Below are positions 20,966 to 29,696 of a stretch of 64,000 nucleotides of DNA, in pieces. How positions within the stretch are numbered: the first letter of the stretch is position 1; the number at the start of each line of letters is the position of its first letter. Made by a program: the position numbers and the translations under genes. The notes beneath the pieces are model-generated. The model was not told where the DNA came from. It saw nothing but the letters and a program-made list of their open reading frames with translations, and made no database searches. Origin of the DNA: Lineus longissimus (lineage: Eukaryota; Nemertea; Pilidiophora; Heteronemertea; Lineidae); the NCBI RefSeq assembly GCF_910592395.1, contig NC_088312.1, positions 21,893,292 through 21,957,291 of the forward strand, in the 5' to 3' direction.

Positions 20966-22721
20966 TCTCGATCAGTGCGCCACCTACTAGGAAGCTTGCT
21001 TTCGGGTTTTTTGCATGGATTTATGTTCATAGAGATTAGATAGGCATGATACTTGGCGTTACAAAGCTTGACAAAGGATTGCCATCTCCAAGATGGCCAC
21101 CGCAAATGAGCGGGGATTTTTGTAGGTCGCAGCGATAAAAACTGCTCGTTTGCGGGCAGTTAATTGGTGATATTTTGAATGGAATGTAGAACAATGACTT
21201 CCAATCCATAAAACCTACCGAAATCGACCTTGCCTACCGCACTGTTCATCCCAGATCCAAAAAGAAAGCAATCAAAGCCAATGAGCCAATGAGCCAACGT
21301 GAAACGTTACTCCCAGATGACCGTGAAACCAACGAATTGTTGACGAAGATCATTTGTATACGAGCCTTGCCCCTCAGTCCGCCTGGCTAGGATCTTTGAT
21401 AATAGTCTACTTGGGAACCTGTCCGTCGCCACTTGCTGTCGTGTGAGTCCAAACGTGAGGCCGGCGGAACCAGAGACTGCTTCTATGTAAGGGAGAGCAA
21501 CACATGGCGATCGTACTTGATTCAGCCAGCACATGAAGGATTTCATAAACATCCGCCGGTAAACTTTCGACTCGATCATCAGCGCAGTTGAAAGTTGAAT
21601 AGCATAGCTGTAATAGAATCAGCTATCTATAGATGCATTTTCTCTTGTTGTTCTTATATGAAATAAAATAGCTACCTTTGACGAGAGTACATACTGTAGT
21701 TGAGTTGGTATTTTGAGCAGCTCTGTTCAAATCAGGGACCGAAATAATCCTAACGCTGAAGAGCACTGCAACACTGAAGAGCAAAATAGAGTTAGTTTGT
21801 CATCAGGCAACGAATTCGTTGACGCTGATAAGGAAATATTGGAACCGTGGTCTTGATTGATATATGTCGCATGGGTCACTTGGAATGAAGTGGTTTTAGC
21901 GGCTTCAGACACCGGTAAAGTCTGCAAGCATACGAGATGAAATTGTATTGAATTGAAACCCATTTGTCAATGAGTAGCAGCCGAAAACACGAATAGTTCA
22001 CCAATGCAGAGTCTTTCAAATAGTTTTATTTGAAAGGCTCTGAACAATGCAAGGACAGTAGACACAAATGGTAAACAGAAATTCTTTGATGGCCCGTCAA
22101 AAATTCTCTAACAAATCAGTGATGGGCCCATGTGCTTCCAGCAACGATTCTCAACTTCTCTTCAACGAGAATCTCCATCCTATACCACAATCAATGATGG
22201 GTCCATGGTAGATACGACCAAGTGTTTCCACCAACGATGGCGATTCTATAACAGAGATTCACAATGTCTTATGTCCGAGTTGGGAAATTAACTGAAAGTG
22301 TTCGCAGACTAGACCCCCGCCACATGAGTGTATTAAAGTAATGATGCGACTTGTGCGTTGATCGTTCCGTACGAGGTGAATATCGATGTTCCACAGACTG
22401 CCAGTGGTAATATAACTCCATCATTTTGAACTTGGGTATCTCCAAGGGAGGAGCTCATGTGTCTCGCTGCCATGCTAAGGAGTCATATCGCCTGTGTATG
22501 AAGGAATAATTTCGGCAAAGCGGCGATCCTGAGGTTCTAGAATCGAACGGAATATTCTGTGTATCATAGTCACAGGGGAAACAATTCGAATCAGTTATCT
22601 TTTTCTCGTTGCATATACAAAAAACGGTCGAGGACACGCAGATTGTTTCGTTGTCGTTTCGCCTAATGGAGTAATTCGTTATTTCGTTTTGTAAGCCTGA
22701 ATCAGGACCAAACAGACCAAG
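20966..22721. other. Intergenic region between receptor B and LRR-Ig gene
   Basis: No gene recognised. It holds the decayed inverted copy of the EGF gene exon-5 segment (21120-21290) and a 15-bp-arm hairpin at 22008-22041 (TCTTTCAAATA with TATTTGAAAG). Near 22100-22240, imperfect repeats of TGATGGGCCCATG and CAACGATTCTC occur. The promoter and leader of the LRR-Ig gene should lie just upstream of 22722. Confidence 0.55.
21120..21290 (-). repeat. Decayed inverted copy of the EGF gene exon-5 segment (copy 2)
   Basis: Read on the minus strand, this region aligns with 16965-17135. The part matching exon 5 would encode FWIWDEQCGRQGRF followed by a GTAGGT donor, against [18 protein letters not shown] and GTAAGT in the real exon. 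About 16 bases that should include the splice acceptor are missing, so this copy cannot be spliced as an internal exon. The flank TCGCTGCGACCT is shared. Part of the flank recurs again near 36125-36175 (minus), so a dispersed repeat may be involved. Confidence 0.6.
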
Positions 22722-24128
22722 ATGCAATCTCTGGCGATGACTGCAGGTATTTCGATAGTCTTCTTTTCAAATATGGGCGCTGACGGTTGGTTAGGAGTGG
22801 CCATTGTCGCGGTTGCGATGAAGCTGATTTTTCTCGGCGAGTGTTGCTCCATGCTGGATCACAACAGACAGGTCTACTGCGCCGGGATGGACCACCAGAA
22901 CGACTTCCTTACTAGCCTCGCCACGGCAGCTAGGCACGGCGACACGGTAAAGAGTATTATAATGCAGGGCGGCAAAGTCGGCAACATCCCCAAGCAGTCC
23001 TTCGAAGGCTTCGAAACCCTCGAGAATCTGACATTGACTGACCTCAATATTTCCCACATCGCACCTGGAACTTTCAAGCGTCTGACCGGACTGAAATTAC
23101 TCAAAATTTCAAAGAATTTATTGGAGACGATTCCGTCGCAGTTACCGTCTAGTTTAGTCGAATTAAACTTAGAGGACAATGTGCTAGGATTACGCGATAA
23201 TGATGTCAACTGGGACAGCCTGCACGGCTTGGTGAACCTCTGCCGGCTAATCATGCCACGGAATTACATCAGGACGCTGCCGCCGAACGTGTTTGCTAAG
23301 TGTATAAATCTTAGGACGCTTGACTTGTCAGAGGGGTCTGTCACGACCGTCCTTTCGGGTGCCTTCAACGGCTTGACAAACCTTATAACGCTTCAACTTT
23401 CTCATTCGAAACTGAAACACATCGACGGAGCTGCTTTTACCGATTTACAGAATGTGAAAGTGATGAATTATAGCCACAGTCAGATGTTCAGTATAACATC
23501 CGGGATTATCGATAAGCTCTCCGAATACGCTTTAGCTGGAGTCGAAATTGATCTGTCTGGTAACCCTTGGTCGTGCAGCTGCCACATGAGGCGCACCAAG
23601 GAAAAACTGCTTGCTCTAGGACGCAGGAACCCACTCTCAAGGAGCATGAAATGTCAAACGCCACCGGAAGTGCATGGCAAGCGGATCATCATGGTTTCGA
23701 TGATGCACTTCCGGTGCGTCAAACCAAAGTTTCCACCGACTTGCTGCTTTACAAACGTACAGATTGACCCGAATAAAGGCACAAATAGGAACTGTCGCGC
23801 GCAGGGTCTTCCGCCCCCTTTGGTCAAGTGCACGGCCAAAGAGGATGACGTCTTGATATGGAATCCGACACCAAAAGGACGCATGAATTTCCAAGCGTTC
23901 CGTTTTTTTAACCAAGGAAAAGAGCGCGTTTATGTGAGCTATGAATGTTTTGCGACGAATTCTGAAGGTATTGCTGAGTTAAAGTGTGACTATACAGGAA
24001 ATATACCCCAACCAGTGATTGCAGCGGGCAATAATGTATGTCTGATGAGACTGCTCAACATCATCGTAGGCCTACTTTCGAGTTTGTTCATGTCCGAGTC
24101 TGTGTACCTGACCCGTCTTTCTGCTTAA
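22722..24128 (+). CDS. LRR and Ig domain cell-surface or secreted protein
   Basis: Intronless, 468 residues. A hydrophobic N-terminal stretch acts as signal sequence; starting at Met18 (22773, MGADGWLGVAIVAVAM) gives a more typical signal peptide than the first ATG. A short Cys-containing cap is followed by about seven leucine-rich repeats (for example LENLTLTDLNISHIAPGTF, LKLLKISKNLLETIP, NLRTLDLSEGSVTTVLSGAF). Then comes a C-terminal LRR cap (NPWSCSCHMRR to FRC) and one C2-type Ig domain with its YECFATNSEG signature. The C-terminus has a hydrophobic stretch (LLNIIVGLLSSLF), a possible membrane or GPI anchor. This layout is typical of LRRIG neuronal adhesion and receptor-ligand proteins such as the Lrig, LINGO and AMIGO groups; I cannot assign it to one. 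A poly(A) signal follows 42 bases after the stop. Confidence 0.8.
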   Translation: MQSLAMTAGISIVFFSNMGADGWLGVAIVAVAMKLIFLGECCSMLDHNRQVYCAGMDHQNDFLTSLATAARHGDTVKSIIMQGGKVGNIPKQSFEGFETLENLTLTDLNISHIAPGTFKRLTGLKLLKISKNLLETIPSQLPSSLVELNLEDNVLGLRDNDVNWDSLHGLVNLCRLIMPRNYIRTLPPNVFAKCINLRTLDLSEGSVTTVLSGAFNGLTNLITLQLSHSKLKHIDGAAFTDLQNVKVMNYSHSQMFSITSGIIDKLSEYALAGVEIDLSGNPWSCSCHMRRTKEKLLALGRRNPLSRSMKCQTPPEVHGKRIIMVSMMHFRCVKPKFPPTCCFTNVQIDPNKGTNRNCRAQGLPPPLVKCTAKEDDVLIWNPTPKGRMNFQAFRFFNQGKERVYVSYECFATNSEGIAELKCDYTGNIPQPVIAAGNNVCLMRLLNIIVGLLSSLFMSESVYLTRLSA

Positions 24129-24169
24129 ATGGGCACTGGCCTTACTAGCGCCGATGGTTTTTTTCAAAA

Positions 24170-24175
24170 AATAAA
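24170..24175 (+). terminator. Poly(A) signal of the LRR-Ig gene
   Basis: AATAAA lies 42 bases after the stop codon of the LRR-Ig gene and is followed by a T/G-rich stretch, a normal cleavage and polyadenylation context. Confidence 0.6.
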
Positions 24176-24368
24176 TGTTGTGTGAATTAACATTTGTCTT
24201 TTTCATATCATTCTATCATTGGGTATACGGCAAGAGTCCTGCAATGATCCAGGTACCTCATCATACCGTAAAGGCAGAAAACACAAAAGATACGTGTGCG
24301 GACGAACTGAATAGGTTTCTTCCGTTCCAGTTTCTTTAGTTTCACGAGTCCAGCAAAAGCTCCTAACA

Positions 24369-24656
24369 TCACCGTGCGAAGTTTGAGAACTTTAATTGTG
24401 AAGGACTCGAGCTCTGGACATAATGTGCCAGGCCGCAGCTACGTGACCTCCCCCCCCCCCCCCCCTCGACGGTTAGGGACGAGGCATTTCTCCCCTTGGC
24501 CTCGGCAAATGCCGCCACGAATTTCTCGTAGGAGGCCAGTCCAATACACAAGCCAGCTCCATCACTCCAGTAGTAACAACCGGCTTCGACGCAAGTCCTT
24601 GAAAACACAGCAAAGACGAGAAATATGCATCTGGCCAGATTACGCCTCATTTTCAT
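24369..24656 (-). CDS. Possible short secreted-protein exon (weak)
   Basis: An open frame of 95 codons begins MKMRRNLARCIFLVFAVFSR, a convincing signal peptide ending near CVEA, followed by a Cys-containing segment (GCYYWSDGAGLCIGLASYEK). It then runs into a poly-G tract read as a glycine run. A real exon could splice before the tract, but no strong donor is visible. I do not recognise the peptide. It could equally be chance; only the signal-peptide-like start supports it. Confidence 0.2.
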   Translation of the reverse strand: MKMRRNLARCIFLVFAVFSRTCVEAGCYYWSDGAGLCIGLASYEKFVAAFAEAKGRNASSLTVEGGGGGRSRSCGLAHYVQSSSPSQLKFSNFAR

Positions 24657-27049
24657 CCTCGTCAGCTCTCGGTTGTGAACCGGAGTATGCTATGCTGGTA
24701 GCCACTCACTGATAACGACTAATGGATAACTTTTCAATATACTCCTCCTCTCGATATTTATTTTTTGTATACGAGGTAGGTAGTAGGTAGTAACAAAAAC
24801 CTGTTTCTCAGGATGCCTAATAGTGAGTTCGAGCATGGAGGGACTATTACAAACCTCCTAGGTTCGAGTGCGTTACAATTTTTATTGAACATCTTTCCAA
24901 GTGCTCCATCGTAGTTTTAGCGCAAGCTCTTTAATGACGTCACAAATGGGAATTCCCTCCTAAATCGGCGTGAGTTTCCGGGTTTTCCGATAAAGCCATT
25001 TTCATCGTTTTTCGAGTTATTCCTTTGATATTTCGGTGATTTATCATCGGTAGGTACTATTATTTCATTCGTTTGTACATTCATTAACTTGATAGGCCAC
25101 TTGACAGCCCATCATACCTCCATATTACCGCTTTCAGTGTTGTATTCTCTGTGAACTTCGTGGTGTGAAAACTGGTCCACTACTAACAGACAAAAGACAT
25201 GACACACAGTCCAGTGCTGGTCAAAAGTATCATTCCTTGGGCGGTGTAACATTTTACATTCAGCAGTGTGCACATAACTCAGGAGTTTATGAGGATGTGG
25301 GGCCTTAAACAAGTCACTTTAAACATTGTGTCTACATGGGGCCTTGCATTTTGTGATCAGTTCATGTGTCGTGGTGCATTAAAAGTAACATAGTGATTAA
25401 GCATGTTGGGGCCTACTCCGAGGTGGAATGTGCTGATTAACAAAACCCAAAGTCACGCATCATATCACAAACTCCTGAGGAAAGTGTCGTGCCCCAAAGT
25501 CCCCCCATCTAGACAGAAAGGTGCCTTGCCAAATGCCCTAGGCCTACATGTACATCTAATCACAAAGTAAATTTGTTTTTTCAGACATTAACTTGGCAGA
25601 CTACCGGACTGCATCTGCCCTTTGGGTCTTTCAGTTAGCCACTGTATAAATGGATGTTAAATGTGAATAAAATGTGTTGTTTATTATTTTCAGATTGTTT
25701 GATGTAAAGAAAGATCATCGACCATGTCACGTGGCATGTTGAACCAAAAGAGTTGGACCCACACTCGTACAATAAATAATGACACTGCCAAGACAATGGT
25801 TCTTGGCTGAGTTCAAGTCATTGGAATGAGTATGGGTGCAGGAGATGGTGCTCTTGGTTCAAAAAGGAAAAATCCGAACGAATCGGTATCAGCATACAAG
25901 AATGAGGGAAGGAAGTTACAAATGAAAATATAGGACTAAACGAAAAAAGGCTCACTTTTGTTCACTTTGTTTTGTTCGTTTTTGAGTTGTTGAAATTTCA
26001 CTGCCTGATATATGCACATACAGCTCACGTTAAACTTGACTCTTGTGACTCGGAACAATGAGGTGATATTGATACTAATTGGAGTATTTTTAAAAGTTTT
26101 CTTTAATGGTGCTATGCAATGTGCTGTTTCATATCAAATCGTTGTGTGATTACTTTGTCCTTTGTGACATTACCTTTGTGTTACTGAGTGAGAAATGACC
26201 ATATGATGTTAGTTTGTTACATGGACTATTTTCATGACAGAATGATTTTCAAGGACGTGCAGAATTAAGGGAAATATCATCTGTTGAGCATTCGTAATTG
26301 TCATCTCATTCTCAGCAGAACTATTTATTGGCATAGTGATGTGGTATTGGAGATAGAGGTTTGATAAAGAACAGTGCTGGAATTGGTGTAATTAGGACCT
26401 GTAATAATATTTGACTATTTACCTAAAGTGTGGACCAATATGTTTGCGACCAAATGCCACATCTCTCAGCATACGTTATGAACTTATCGCTATCAGCACA
26501 GTTACCTGTGCAATACTTGACTAGATTGTGTTGAGTTACGCCGTCAGTGTAGTCAGCACATTGATTATTTGAGATAGAATTCCATAATTGTGCATTTTCT
26601 GTGAACAGGAAGATATGAAATACCAATTGGTGGTCAATATCTTTGCATGTGGACTCAGTCTAAGTTATAGCTTACTGAGCACTCCGCTGGGTTGCCGGAA
26701 TTCATTGTTATGTGATTTATTGTCTGTTGTTGAGTTATCTTTTAAAACGAATGGACCTCATGTAAAATCGTTGTTGACAAAAGCAAAGTTCGTGCAGCAC
26801 AATATTCAGGAAGATTATTTCCTGGAGGAGAGATTGTGAATGATTGTAGCTGGAGTAAAAGCTAAAAGTATTTGGAATAAGGAAATTCAGTATTGCATTT
26901 ATCTGTGAGAGAAAACTTGTCGAAGAAAATGATTTACTCCTAGCTTGTCAGTATTAATCTACATTTAGGAACGCTGTTGGTCAAGAACTTCCGAATTTGT
27001 TGTTGAAAGATCCTTCCTGATGCATTTCAAAAGGTATCAGTAGTTAAAA
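24657..27049. other. Intergenic region upstream of GPR63-like gene
   Basis: No gene recognised in 2.4 kb. It contains a half-copy of the foldback repeat seen at 6048-6104 (24738-24775). The portion near 25560-27049 probably includes the promoter and untranslated exons of the downstream receptor: the sequence from about 26590 (after a CAG acceptor-like site) to 27049 could be 5' leader. I cannot prove a transcription start. Confidence 0.45.
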
Positions 27050-28297
27050 ATGTTTCATCGTGACCAGCAGAATCATCAGTCTTCGAATTATCAGTTCAGT
27101 AGAGCTTATTTCAATACGATCTTGTGCATCATGACTGCTTACGGATTGACACATTCAGACTATCAACCTATGGAGTTACGTTTAATGGAGAACTGCTCGG
27201 ATTTATATTCCAATGCAACATCTAACCTGACGGATTGTGGCGGGACCTTTGCAGAGACCAACAATGCTCTCCCGTTGGTGTTCAAGATTCCTGTCGGGAT
27301 TATCATGATTATCATGATGTTAATCAGCCTCTCAGGCAACATCATCGTGTGCATAATTGTCTACCAGAAACCTGCCATGCGCTCTGCAATCAATTTGTTA
27401 TTAGCAAATATGGCGTTATCAAATATTTTACTGTCCGTCCTGTGCATGCCTTTTGCATTTATCACAATGATTCTGGATCAATGGATATTTGGGGACATCC
27501 TGTGTAGGATTGTCGCAATGTTGCACTTATTATTGGTCTCCGAAGCAATGGCCATTTTATTGGCTATAAGTTTGGATCGATACTTAATTATCGTTCGAAG
27601 ACGTGACAAACTCAACCCTTTGCGTGCTCGATTGATAATAGGGTGCTCTTGGTGCTTTTCCTTCGCTATAAGTATCCCGCCTTTGATAGGTTGGGCCACA
27701 TACGAGTTCTATGACGGATTTCTTCAGTGTGTCATCGAGAAGCATCGTCATGCCGGAGATTTGCTGTACATTATTCTGACAACCTTCACCATATTTTTTC
27801 TTCCAATGACGGTTATGTCTTACTCCTATCTGTGCATTTTGAACACAGTTCGGAAGAACTCCATGCGGGTGCAAAATCAACCTGATAATTTCAACATACC
27901 CCAAGTCAATAAGTTAGGTCTTGCAAGCACGAACCGCCAAGGGAAACTAAACGTTGATATGAGCTTCAAAACCCGTGCCTTCAAGACGATTCTCATTCTC
28001 TACCTTGTCTTTTTGATATGTTGGGCTCCCTATGCCATTACAAGCATTGTTTGGAACTTAACGCAATCACTTCCAATTAATTATATAGGTAGCGCCATCG
28101 TACTGTGGCTAGGGTATATGAACAGTGGACTAAATCCTATGATCTACTGTTGGAGGATAAAGAAGTTCCGTGAAGCTTGCCAGGAGCTGTTACCAAAAAG
28201 TGTGAAACTTTTGCCCCAGATTCCCCGGAAGACGCAGCGTCGAGTGAATCCGAGTTCAGTTTATGAGTTCGGTACAGAACACTCCTCCTCTGTGTGA
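27050..28297 (+). CDS. GPR63: PSP24-type receptor, ortholog of vertebrate GPR45/GPR63
   Basis: Intronless, 415 residues. The N-terminus carries three glycosylation sequons (NCS, NAT, NLT). Seven helices have orthodox class A motifs: SGNI (TM1), DRYLIIV (TM3 end), CWAPYA (TM6), NPMIY (TM7). Identity with vertebrate GPR63/GPR45 is clear in RRRDKLNPLRA after the DRY motif, in the third loop before TM6 (KLGLAS, DMSFKTRAFKTILIL), after TM7 (YCWRIKKF), and at the very C-terminus (PKSVKLLPQIPRKTQRR then NPSSVY). Vertebrate members are brain receptors reported to respond to lysophospholipid-type ligands; the ligand here is unknown. Downstream in-frame ATGs (27131, 27170 and 27188) could also start the protein. 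Confidence 0.88.
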   Translation: MFHRDQQNHQSSNYQFSRAYFNTILCIMTAYGLTHSDYQPMELRLMENCSDLYSNATSNLTDCGGTFAETNNALPLVFKIPVGIIMIIMMLISLSGNIIVCIIVYQKPAMRSAINLLLANMALSNILLSVLCMPFAFITMILDQWIFGDILCRIVAMLHLLLVSEAMAILLAISLDRYLIIVRRRDKLNPLRARLIIGCSWCFSFAISIPPLIGWATYEFYDGFLQCVIEKHRHAGDLLYIILTTFTIFFLPMTVMSYSYLCILNTVRKNSMRVQNQPDNFNIPQVNKLGLASTNRQGKLNVDMSFKTRAFKTILILYLVFLICWAPYAITSIVWNLTQSLPINYIGSAIVLWLGYMNSGLNPMIYCWRIKKFREACQELLPKSVKLLPQIPRKTQRRVNPSSVYEFGTEHSSSV

Positions 28298-28350
28298 CAC
28301 TTTTCCGTTTTAAGGGTTGACAAAGGCACCATTTTGGCCGGAATGACATA

Positions 28351-28480
28351 GTGTACTGAACTGAACTGAAATGATGTCACCCCGGATGGCAGAGTGTACT
28401 GAACTGAACTGAAATGATGTCACCCTTGATAACAGAGTGTACTGAACTGAACTGAAATGATGTCACCCCGGATGACAAAG
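28351..28480 (+). repeat. 43-bp minisatellite, three copies
   Basis: GTGTACTGAACTGAACTGAA starts at 28351, 28394 and 28437, each followed by ATGATGTCACCC. It lies 50-180 bases after the stop codon of the GPR63-like receptor, so it is within the likely 3' untranslated region. Confidence 0.85.
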
Positions 28481-28745
28481 TGCACTGTTCACTGGTATAT
28501 CCATATCATGAATAGAATCTATGACAATTTTTGTCATGGGACTCTTGATATAATATATTGTTGATATAAGAATTTTGTATTTGTGTTTTCTCTGTATATA
28601 GATCCTGGCATAACCAATGGTTTTCAGTATACTGACTCCGTCTGTTGATATTTGGATATGACGAAGGAGTAAAAAAGCCTGAATCTCAGGATGCCGTATA
28701 TGGTGCGACCGTAAAGACTTTACACTGTATTGTATATTGTTAAGT

Positions 28746-28751
28746 AATAAA
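28746..28751 (+). terminator. Poly(A) signal of the GPR63-like gene
   Basis: AATAAA 449 bases after the receptor stop codon; the first exact signal on this strand downstream of the gene. Confidence 0.45.
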
Positions 28752-29696
28752 AAAGCTATCGTACGAATTGTTGTGAAATACCAATTTGTTTCGCGCAGTC
28801 TGGACAATGTGGGTTTTTCAGGAACCATTTTTGGAAAAATAGTGTGGGATGTGGATATCTGGAGCTGCGGATCTTGACACTCCAGGTCAAGACTTTGAGT
28901 GACATCGCAGCTACCGTGTTGCTTTATATTTCGGATAAACGAAGCGATACAAAACACTGGGAACCAGGATGAGAGCTTCATGGCTGAAGTTTAAGGAATT
29001 GATATCTCACTGTCGGTATTGGTGGGTGGTATTGGTTGCCTCACGAAACACACAGCGAGAGTGGAGCTAAATTGTAGGCCGAAATCGAGTTATGAGCGAA
29101 ATCAGCTCCATCCAACCATTACCGACAGTGAGCTATCAACTTCTCTAAAACGCCTCAAACTTGATCGCAAAGAGTTTGTCCCCCGGCCGTATCGGAGTGG
29201 AGGTTGTGACAATGTCTCAGCTCAGGTTGTGATCGTATAGTGTAAGCCGCCAATATCAGGGTGGAGGTGGCGAAACCGTCTGAGATCACATCGACAGTAA
29301 AACTTGAATCGAGATGCTCTCCTGTAGAAATTCTCCCCGTTATTAATTTTGGGTCATGCATAGCGATATCTAGTCCAGCTTATTTCGTCAACCCGAACAA
29401 ATATTTGCGGTCAATTCAGGCGCTTCTCTCAGGCCATCTCGCAATTGATTGAAAAGGAATATAAGAGTATTTAGTTTTCATTCTTAAACAAACCTGCTTC
29501 AAGTCCGAATCTGATCAACCGAGACGGGTTTTCTCTTTAGTTTGTGTATGGCCTTCCCTCCCTGCAGGTTTTGATCCGATTGAAGGCTAGCTATCACTGG
29601 GTTATTATTAAGGATAATGGTATTATTGCCTTCGTCGTTTTGGTTAGCACACGTACATGCCTAGCTGAAGTCATTTAGACGAAACACGGATTAAGA

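Larger units (their letters stand above)
28298..29696. other. Intergenic region between GPR63-like and SEA-esterase 1
   Basis: Begins with the receptor's 3' untranslated region, including a three-copy 43-bp minisatellite and a poly(A) signal at 28746-28751. The rest holds no recognised gene; a 172-codon minus-strand frame at 28463-28981 runs across the minisatellite and has no family resemblance. Confidence 0.5.

Noticed and set aside
28463-28981. 172-codon minus-strand frame after the GPR63-like gene
   Set aside because: No domain, no signal peptide and no splice context. It partly translates the 43-bp minisatellite and AT-rich sequence.
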